DNA from: Desulfosediminicola flagellatus
GTDB taxonomy: Bacteria; Desulfobacterota; Desulfobulbia; Desulfobulbales; Desulfocapsaceae
Length of the DNA stretch: 64,000 bases
Assembly: GCF_005116655.2 (NCBI RefSeq)
Contig: NZ_CP050698.1
Coordinates: 1,008,001 to 1,072,000 of the forward strand
Direction of reading: 5' to 3'
Both the position numbers and the translations under genes were made by a program. Every line of letters begins with the position of its first letter. The stretch's first letter is position 1. Under the pieces are notes generated by a model. That model was given only the letters and a program-made list of their open reading frames with translations. It did no database searches and was not told the DNA's origin. This document shows, in pieces, positions 57,556-64,000 of the stretch.

Positions 57556-60245
57556 AGCTCCAGTTCTACTAATCGAATACCCGGATCGTCAGCCACAGGC
57601 TTACTCGTAAACCCGAAAGCTCCGGCAAGCCTGAGCATTTGGGTATTGTCTGTCAGCACATCACCAAACAACCGGCGTATTCCGCGATTACGTGAGTAGT
57701 CGATAATTTTTCGCATCAGCATTGGACCAAGGCCGCTCCCTGTCATCTCACGGCGCAGCAGAATGGCAAATTCCGCCTCTTCATTATCCGGGTCTGCAGC
57801 AATGCGCACGCCGCCATAAAGTTCCGGCTGGTTTTCAGCGTTGCGCCCCTCAAGTACCAGAGCCATCTCACGATCATAATCAATCTGGGTAAGCCTTGCT
57901 GCCAGTTTGTGCGGTAAGCTGTTCATCGGGTGAAGAAAGCGCATGCGTATCTCTTCTGGAGAGAGTGTTGAAAATATTGCATGGAATCCGTTCTCATCCT
58001 CAGGGCGAATAGGGCGCAGCAATAACTCCCGTCCATCGGGAAGCGTCATGGACTCCTCAAGTTCTTTGGGATAGGGTCTGATAGAAAGACGATCGGCGGC
58101 GACTCCTTCGGCAGGAGCAATACGAATACGGGCATCGAGTGCTATTACGCCATTTTCGTCAGCAAGAAGCGGGTTGATATCCAACTCTTTGATTTCTGCA
58201 AAATCACATACCAGCTGTGAAATTTTAATGAGTGTTAAACCGATAGCTTCCAGATCGGCTGTTGGTGTATTTCGATATCCTTGCAGCAATTTGTAGATCC
58301 GGGTGCGAGCAATTACTTCATTGGCAAGATTCATGTTGAGCGGGGGCAGACACAGTGCCTTGTCGTGGATAACTTCAACAGCAGTTCCTCCATGTCCGAA
58401 AAGAATTACCGGCCCGAATTGGAAATCCTCAAAGGCACCGATTATCAACTCATGAGAATGTGGGCGCCTGATCATCGGCTGAACAGTAAAGCCCTCAATT
58501 TCCGATTCCGGTTGAAGCTTTTGAATCCGTTCAATCATTGTTGCAGCGGTGACCTTTACAACGCCCGGGTTCTCAAGGTTAAGTGCAACTCCGCCTATAT
58601 CTGATTTGTGGGTTATAGTTTTAGAGAGAATTTTAATCGCCACCGCTCCTTCGATGCTAGCGGCCATTTCCGCAGCTTCATCAGGGGTTGTGGCTATATA
58701 GGTCTCTACAACAGGTACTGCATAGGCGGTAAGGACTTCCTTGGCTTCGTTCTCGGTTAACCACTCTCGCCCTTCACCTATGACCTTCGAAATCAAACCT
58801 TTCACACGCATAGTATCAGGGGTAAAACGCGTGGGTATATCAGGGACCGTTTCCATCAACATTTCCTGGCTATGCTGGTAGCGTACCATCTGCATAAAGC
58901 CGCGTATCGCATCGCCGGGAGTGGAGTAGCATGGAATACCATTTTTTCTGAACATACGGCGGGCTTCCCTGGCAGATCCATCCCCAAGCCAGCCTGCGAG
59001 AAGCATCGGGTGTCGATAGATGCTTTTATTAGCATGCACGGCTTCAATCACAGCCTGTGCAGCTTCGGTACAGGAAGCAATGGCGGTAGGGCAGTTCATC
59101 ACAAGAATAGCATCAACACCTTTGTCTTCAAGCAGAATAGACATTGTCTGACCATAGCGATTGCCATCAGCATCACCAATTATATCGATAGGGTTGGTAT
59201 GTGACCAGGTGGGGGGCAGAATCTGACTGAGTTTTTCTATCGTCTCATTGCTAAGCGTGGCTAACCTGCCGTCTTTCTCAATAAGGGTGTCGGTGGCTAG
59301 AACTCCTACACCGCCGCCGTTGGTTAATATGGCTAACCTGTCGCCCTTGATTGGTTTTGCCAAAGCCAGCGTTTCAACCGCATTAAAGAGTGCCTCCATA
59401 TCCATGACTCTCAAAATACCGGCACGCCTGAATGCAGCATCATAAACGGCATCGACACCAGCGAGAGCGCCTGTGTGGGACGCGGCTGCCTGCGCACTTT
59501 CTGCAAAACGCCCGCTCTTTACAACAATAACAGGTTTCAGACGGGCTGCCGCTCTGGCAGCCGACATGAACTTTCTGGTATGCGTGATAGATTCGACATA
59601 AAGAAGGATTGCCTTCGTCGCCGGATCAGCAGCCAGGTAATCAAGCATGTCACCAAAATCCACATCAACCATATCACCAAGAGAGACGAAATGGCTGAAT
59701 CCTATCTCACGTGAGGTTGCCCAGTCGAGCACAGAGGTGAGTACAGCACCTGATTGCGCGACAAAGGCCAGGGTGCCGGTAAGTGGAGGAACCTGGCCAA
59801 AGCTCGCGTTGAGACAGTGGCCGGGGGCCATGATGCCGAGACAGTTGGGGCCGGTTATACGCAGTAGATGTGGTCGAGCTGCTTCCTGCATCGCCTTTTT
59901 CCAGAGTTTCCCCTGTTGTTTGTTCTCTCCGCCAAAACCCGCTGTGATAATGACCGCTGCCCGTGTTCCGCCAGCACCCAGTTCACCTATCATTTCGGGA
60001 ATGGTCGACGGCGGGGTGGCTATAACCGCAAGTTCCGGAGGATAGGGCAGACTCTTAATATCAGGGTAACAATGATAGTTTTCAATTGATGTGTATCTGG
60101 AATTCACGGGGAAGATGTCACCTGTAAAACCACATGACATGAGGTTTTTAGCCAGCACTGATCCGACGCTCTTCGGGGTTTGGCTGGCACCGATCAGGGC
60201 TACCGATTTTGGTTTGAACATTGCATCGAGATTACGGACCGTCAT
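57552..60245 (-). CDS. patZ: Protein lysine acetyltransferase, Pat/PatZ type (acyl-CoA synthetase-like plus GNAT)
   Basis: The 897-aa protein has an N-terminal NDP-forming acyl-CoA synthetase-like module (about 8-700: CoA-binding KPKSVALIGAS, GPNCLGIMAPG, then an ATP-grasp region with EAKEVLTAYAVPVVET and NPLLADENG) and a C-terminal GNAT domain (about 730-890: LLLRPIRPEDENGF, GSGLGPMLMRKIIDYSRNRG). This is the large-type protein acetyltransferase that acetylates acetyl-CoA synthetase. It lies 49 bp downstream of acsA on the same strand. AGGAG precedes the ATG. An ADP-forming acetyl-CoA synthetase activity is less likely but not excluded. Confidence 0.9.
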   Translation of the reverse strand: MTVRNLDAMFKPKSVALIGASQTPKSVGSVLAKNLMSCGFTGDIFPVNSRYTSIENYHCYPDIKSLPYPPELAVIATPPSTIPEMIGELGAGGTRAAVIITAGFGGENKQQGKLWKKAMQEAARPHLLRITGPNCLGIMAPGHCLNASFGQVPPLTGTLAFVAQSGAVLTSVLDWATSREIGFSHFVSLGDMVDVDFGDMLDYLAADPATKAILLYVESITHTRKFMSAARAAARLKPVIVVKSGRFAESAQAAASHTGALAGVDAVYDAAFRRAGILRVMDMEALFNAVETLALAKPIKGDRLAILTNGGGVGVLATDTLIEKDGRLATLSNETIEKLSQILPPTWSHTNPIDIIGDADGNRYGQTMSILLEDKGVDAILVMNCPTAIASCTEAAQAVIEAVHANKSIYRHPMLLAGWLGDGSAREARRMFRKNGIPCYSTPGDAIRGFMQMVRYQHSQEMLMETVPDIPTRFTPDTMRVKGLISKVIGEGREWLTENEAKEVLTAYAVPVVETYIATTPDEAAEMAASIEGAVAIKILSKTITHKSDIGGVALNLENPGVVKVTAATMIERIQKLQPESEIEGFTVQPMIRRPHSHELIIGAFEDFQFGPVILFGHGGTAVEVIHDKALCLPPLNMNLANEVIARTRIYKLLQGYRNTPTADLEAIGLTLIKISQLVCDFAEIKELDINPLLADENGVIALDARIRIAPAEGVAADRLSIRPYPKELEESMTLPDGRELLLRPIRPEDENGFHAIFSTLSPEEIRMRFLHPMNSLPHKLAARLTQIDYDREMALVLEGRNAENQPELYGGVRIAADPDNEEAEFAILLRREMTGSGLGPMLMRKIIDYSRNRGIRRLFGDVLTDNTQMLRLAGAFGFTSKPVADDPGIRLVELEL

Positions 60246-60294
60246 GGGAAATCTCCTGTTGAGCTTATATGGGGGCTGTATGAAACGTCGTTTT

Positions 60295-62049
60295 TCAAGC
60301 TTCTATCACAGTATTTTCCAGGGTTGATACATCTCCTGTGGGGAGATTGCATTCCCGCGATTTTAAGATTCGTCTCATGATTTTTCCGGCGTTGTTTTTT
60401 GGGAGTTGTGAGGCGAATTGAATCTTTCGGGGGGCGATAGCAGGGCCGAGGTGTTTTCGACCATAGCCAATAATGTCCTGATGTAACATTTCGCTGGCGG
60501 TATAACCTGAATGTAAAACAACACTGGCAACTACCAGTTCACCGAGCATTGCATCCGGTATACCGAAAACTGCTGCCTCAGCGACGGCAGGGTGAGCGGT
60601 AAGAACGGATTCCACTTCAAATGGGCCGACCATATGGCCGGCTGTTTTGATGATATCGTCTGCCCGCCCCTTAAACCAGAAGTACCCATCGCTGTCCATG
60701 TTAGCCAGGTCGCCTGTCAGGTACCAGCCACCGAAAAAGCATTTCTCATAGCGCTCGTTATCATGAATATATTGCCTGAACATTGATGGCCAGCCGGCTT
60801 TAAGCGCCAGTATTCCTGTCTCACCAGGTGCAGCCTCGCTGGTGGTTGATGATGTAAGGATAGTAGCTGTAATGCCCGGAATCGGACGGCCCATAGAACC
60901 TGGTTTGATCGGCTGACCGGGAAAATTGGCGATCATGATTCCGCCTGTCTCGGTTTGCCACCAGCTGTCGTGGATTGGACGGTTTAGCACTCGTTTTCCC
61001 CAGAGTACCGCGTTGGGATCCAGCGGTTCACCTACGCTGTGGATCGAGCGCAGGTGCGGGAATGTATATTGGTGCCATATTGATTCGTCAATCCGTATCA
61101 GTCGGCGAATGGCAGTGGGGGAGGTGTAGAGTACAGAAATCTTTTCGTCTGAGAGAATATGGAGCCACCGTTTGGCTTCAAAATCGCTCTGATCGATTAC
61201 GGTGGTTATGCCGTGTACCAGCGGTGTAATAATTGAGTAGGAGGTTCCCGTAACCCAGCCGGGATCAGCAGTGCACCAGAAAACATCGTCTGGATGGAAA
61301 TCCAGCACGTATTTTCCGGTTACATAATGGGTTACCACGGCTTCATGTACATGCAATGCGCCTTTAGGTAATGATGTGGTACCGCTGGTGAAATGAAGGA
61401 GAGCCGGATCTGTGGGGGATGTAGCTGGGATATCCCAGGTTTTCGGAGCTTCATTAAGGAGTCGTGGCAGGGACCATATTCCCGGTCCCTGGTGATCTTC
61501 GACATCCACAAGCAAGATATGTTTGAGGCCTGGCAGGGTATCCCACTGATGTTCGACTTTTCGGAAAAACTGTTGCTGCGTGGTTACCAGCACAACTCCA
61601 TGCCCGCGTTGTAGTCGCTGGGCAACCGGTTCGGGCCCAAAGGATTCAAACAGCGGGCAGAATACATTCAAATGCTTAAAGCTTCCTATTACAACAGAGT
61701 AGAGCAGAGGAATCCGTCCCGTGAGGGAGAAGACTGTTTCTCCTTTTTTCAGGCCGAGTAACGCCAGGACATTGGCAAATCGGTTTGACTGCTCTTTTAG
61801 CGTTCTGTATGAGATTTCTTCTCTGGCATCGTCTGTTCCCAGCCAGCGGATTGCTATCCGGTTTCCAGCCGTAGCTGCATGACAATCAACAGCTTCATGG
61901 GCAATATTCAAGCCACGATCACCTGGCAGTCCCTCCAACTCGGAACGTGCCGATTGCCAGGTAAATTGACTGCAAATTTCTTCATACTTTTGTAAGTGCG
62001 GAGTGATATTAGGTGGTACAGGCGATTCTTCGATAATCCTGTAGGGCAT
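60295..62049 (-). CDS. acsA: Acetyl-CoA synthetase (AMP-forming), AcsA type
   Basis: The 584-aa protein activates acetate with ATP and CoA. ATG 62049 is preceded by AGGAGGG; the upstream in-frame extension to 62139 has no signals. It shows the adenylation motifs LLHFTSGTTSLPKGALH, TADPGWVTGT, SVGEPLDPNAV, DSWWQTETGG, GWYLTGD and the C-terminal catalytic lysine in LPKNNAGKIMRR, the site acetylated by Pat enzymes. Sequence and length resemble B. subtilis AcsA more than the longer E. coli Acs. It forms an operon with pat. Confidence 0.94.
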   Translation of the reverse strand: MPYRIIEESPVPPNITPHLQKYEEICSQFTWQSARSELEGLPGDRGLNIAHEAVDCHAATAGNRIAIRWLGTDDAREEISYRTLKEQSNRFANVLALLGLKKGETVFSLTGRIPLLYSVVIGSFKHLNVFCPLFESFGPEPVAQRLQRGHGVVLVTTQQQFFRKVEHQWDTLPGLKHILLVDVEDHQGPGIWSLPRLLNEAPKTWDIPATSPTDPALLHFTSGTTSLPKGALHVHEAVVTHYVTGKYVLDFHPDDVFWCTADPGWVTGTSYSIITPLVHGITTVIDQSDFEAKRWLHILSDEKISVLYTSPTAIRRLIRIDESIWHQYTFPHLRSIHSVGEPLDPNAVLWGKRVLNRPIHDSWWQTETGGIMIANFPGQPIKPGSMGRPIPGITATILTSSTTSEAAPGETGILALKAGWPSMFRQYIHDNERYEKCFFGGWYLTGDLANMDSDGYFWFKGRADDIIKTAGHMVGPFEVESVLTAHPAVAEAAVFGIPDAMLGELVVASVVLHSGYTASEMLHQDIIGYGRKHLGPAIAPRKIQFASQLPKNNAGKIMRRILKSRECNLPTGDVSTLENTVIEA

Positions 62050-62183
62050 AATGTTCCCTCCTGAATATGTCGAACTCTGATGAGAACTGGAAAGAGGTGT
62101 TCCAATTAAAATGGTATCTGTAGAGTTGCTGTCTGGCAAGGAAAATGGAGCAGGTCGAGGGGTGTTTTGTTTGTTAGGGAGAG

Positions 62184-62222
62184 GCGGGCATGACCCGAAT
62201 AATTCATTCGGGTCATGCCCGC
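62184..62222. terminator. 17-bp perfect stem hairpin between acsA and the glycine-rich gene
   Basis: The stem runs 62184-62200 and 62206-62222 with loop AATTC, arm GCGGGCATGACCCGAAT. No T-run follows on the minus strand. It may end the glycine-rich transcript or be a repetitive palindromic element. Confidence 0.6.
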
Positions 62223-62301
62223 ATTCATTTACACAGAGTATTTATGCATATGGATAGAGTCGGTGCTTGAAATGGTTGTGTGACGGGGAATTTGTCCCTT
62301 G

Positions 62302-62811
62302 TTATCGTTTTCCACCGCCACCACCACCTCCACCACCACCTTTACCTCCGTTGCCACCTCCACCTCCCCCTCCACCATTACCACTACCTCCGTTGCCTCC
62401 GCCATTACCGCTGCCATTGCTCTGGCCACCATTACCACCACCTGTTTGCCCTGTGGCACCCGCTACAGCTTGTCTGTTTCTACCTTGGTTTTGTGGAGTA
62501 GGGTCGGGGATAGGGAGTCCCTGAGCTTCTGCTCTAAGTCTCATCCTTTCTTCGTGCCTGTGCCTGAACGTGTTTCTAGCTTGTTCATTCTGCAGGGCCT
62601 GGTACTGACTCCTGTATTCTGCGATCTCGGTCGGAGTCATGAGATGCTGGCAGTAAATTTGAAGCCTGTCCCTGTCTTGTGTTTGAAGATAGAGTGGGTC
62701 ATCCTGATGAATTCTCAATTGATCCTGCTGCTGATTAATAGCCAGTGAGGACGATGCTGATAATAGACATGTGGTTAGTATTGTAAGATGTACAATGTTC
62801 GATTTCTTCAT
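62302..62811 (-). CDS. Secreted protein with poly-glycine tail (169 aa)
   Basis: ATG 62811 is preceded by AGGAGGG; the longer open frame to 62952 has no support. A signal peptide (MKKSNIVHLTILTTCLLSASSSLA) leads into a charged helical region (DRDRLQIYCQHLMTPTEIAEYRSQYQ, RHRHEERMRLRAEAQG), then an about 45-residue tail of Gly, Asn and Ser ending in ten glycines and KR. The helical part resembles periplasmic proteins with Arg-rich motifs; no family is named. The low-complexity tail is likely disordered and prone to length change by slippage. Confidence 0.75.
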   Translation of the reverse strand: MKKSNIVHLTILTTCLLSASSSLAINQQQDQLRIHQDDPLYLQTQDRDRLQIYCQHLMTPTEIAEYRSQYQALQNEQARNTFRHRHEERMRLRAEAQGLPIPDPTPQNQGRNRQAVAGATGQTGGGNGGQSNGSGNGGGNGGSGNGGGGGGGGNGGKGGGGGGGGGGKR

Positions 62812-63367
62812 AGTACCCTCCTGATAAAGTATGAAGTCCCGGCAGAACAGGTAATTCCTTCTCCTCAGTTTCCTCACCATACGAAACGTTTCAGAACGCA
62901 TAAGGATACAAAAAAAAGCAGCATACAATAAAATCGTACGACTGAATCTCATCCTTAGAAATCAGGTCTAAAAATTCCGTCATAAAAAAAGGAAAAAACG
63001 TGATGTCTTTCAGGCAGTATTCCTGGATACATAAAACAAGTTTTGATCAATCAAAATCGTAGGGTGTATGTTCAAAACCTCATAAAGTTCATCTGAGCTG
63101 AAGTCATGATTTCCAAACTGAGAATGCAATTTTTGATCGACAAGTACCGCGGAGTAGTATTGGAAAATATTATCCAATACTACCCTGGAACTAGGTAACA
63201 ATTACGCACTCAGCGCCTTCCGGATTTTCTTGAGATTCTTTTTAAATGCTATGAGTATCACATAAAAACAGTGTGATAATTTCAGATGTGCTAATGGCAC
63301 TCAATTTGCTGTTATCTTATGGGAATAGGCATTGAAGTAAAACTTTAAATAAAAATGGGTGAATAGC
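62812..63367. other. Intergenic region
   Basis: About 555 bp with no convincing gene; the minus-strand open frame at 63010-63201 has no ribosome binding site. Confidence 0.4.
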
Positions 63368-63889
63368 ATGGGGATAACGAAGAATAATTCGATTTACAAA
63401 TGGGTTCGCACTTTGCACCGGGATATCGGTTTTTTTCTCATTGGTTTAACTGTCATATACTGTGTAAGCGGGATATTACTAACATTACGAGATACCGATT
63501 TCTTAAAAAGTGACAGATTGATTGAAAAGACCATTGATTCGGGATTGACAGGAAATAAAGTTTTAGAGACCTTGCATCTGAGAAGAGAGAAGATAGTTAG
63601 TGAAAATCAAAATGAGATTACGTTTACCACTGGAACGTATAACAAAGTAAGCGGGGATGTTTCATACAGAAGTCAGGAATTGCCCTCTATGCTTCAGGGG
63701 CTTAATGCATTGCACGTTGTGTCCAGCAAAGACTCAAAACACTGGATTACACTAACGTATGGAGTCACATTACTCTTCCTGGCGCTGTCTTCCTTGTTGA
63801 TGTATAGGCCGGGTACTAAGCGTTTTAAACGAGGTGCTTTGACAGCTGTTTCTGGTGGAATTGCTTCCGTGATTTTGCTCATCCTATGA
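63368..63889 (+). CDS. PepSY-associated membrane protein
   Basis: The 173-aa protein has an N-terminal membrane helix preceded by the WVRTLHRDIGFFLIGLTVIYCVSGILL motif typical of PepSY_TM proteins, a periplasmic segment of about 70 residues, and two more helices (HWITLTYGVTLLFLALSSLLMY, AVSGGIASVILLIL). Such proteins are found in iron uptake and electron-transfer contexts. The family's histidine (LHRDIG) is kept. ATG 63368 is chosen over GTG 63359. Confidence 0.78.
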   Translation: MGITKNNSIYKWVRTLHRDIGFFLIGLTVIYCVSGILLTLRDTDFLKSDRLIEKTIDSGLTGNKVLETLHLRREKIVSENQNEITFTTGTYNKVSGDVSYRSQELPSMLQGLNALHVVSSKDSKHWITLTYGVTLLFLALSSLLMYRPGTKRFKRGALTAVSGGIASVILLIL

Positions 63890-64000
63890 TAGTTAGAGTG
63901 TAGCTCATGAGTTACCGCTTTTGTCTTTGGTATTGGGGGGATTGATAGTTGAGGAGAGATGATACCTGAACGTACCCCGGTCAGCCCTGTAGGGGGGGGG

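Noticed and set aside
63010-63201. 63-aa minus-strand frame
   Set aside because: Short, no ribosome binding site, no recognisable domain.

Overview
The window looks like chromosomal DNA of a Gram-negative anaerobe of the Desulfobacterota, most likely a Desulfobulbales-type sulfate reducer. This is an inference from gene content: a one-chain pyruvate:ferredoxin oxidoreductase, an AcsA-type acetyl-CoA synthetase beside a Pat-type lysine acetyltransferase, a PEP-CTERM protein, TamA/TamB, a TRAP-type binding protein, and hybrid kinases with the AHDFNNIL H-box common in this phylum. No rRNA or ribosomal protein gene is present to settle it.

Layout. 1-17.5 kb is ordinary core: nifJ (-), fused pabB-pabC (+), a DUF493 pair (-), a hybrid kinase (+), nagZ-TM2 (-), a diguanylate cyclase (+), a small conserved gene (-), a PcrA/UvrD helicase (+), folC and an HNH gene (+), then tRNA-Arg(CCG). 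From the tRNA to about 26.3 kb the DNA looks accessory: an HNH gene remnant, a three-gene operon (winged-HTH regulator, nucleotidyltransferase, PP2C-like phosphatase) behind a perfect 26-bp palindrome, MITE-like repeats on both sides of a chemoreceptor gene, small orphan genes, and a PilZ gene whose end is bounded by an 80-bp dispersed repeat. 26.3-31 kb holds a metal-ligand-free amidohydrolase homologue, small secreted proteins and a PEP-CTERM protein with a predicted Cys-Gln thioester domain. 31-38.6 kb holds leuD-leuC with a divergent LysR gene, a telomere-like G-rich heptamer array of about 60 units, a flavodoxin-like protein, an alpha/beta hydrolase, an FAD oxidoreductase and an outer-membrane protein. 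38.7-48 kb holds a binding-protein/hybrid kinase fusion divergent from a lone DctP, a DMT transporter, a lipoprotein, an Fe-S protein and a membrane lytic transglycosylase. 48-64 kb holds tamA-tamB, a sugar-binding protein overlapping a diguanylate cyclase, an acyl carrier protein, acsA-pat, a glycine-rich secreted protein and a PepSY-type membrane protein.

How the genes fit together. NifJ makes acetyl-CoA from pyruvate. AcsA makes it from acetate, and the adjacent Pat probably acetylates and silences AcsA. PabB-PabC and FolC belong to folate synthesis. TamA-TamB serves outer-membrane assembly. NagZ and the SLT protein act on peptidoglycan. Two diguanylate cyclases with intact inhibitory sites and a PilZ protein make up a local c-di-GMP set.

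The best candidate for an undescribed system is the HTH / nucleotidyltransferase / PP2C operon at 18.3-20.6 kb. The repeat families (GGACTAA-type heptamer, 80-bp repeat, 116-119-bp inverted-repeat element, 100-bp tandem) are the other unexplained structures.
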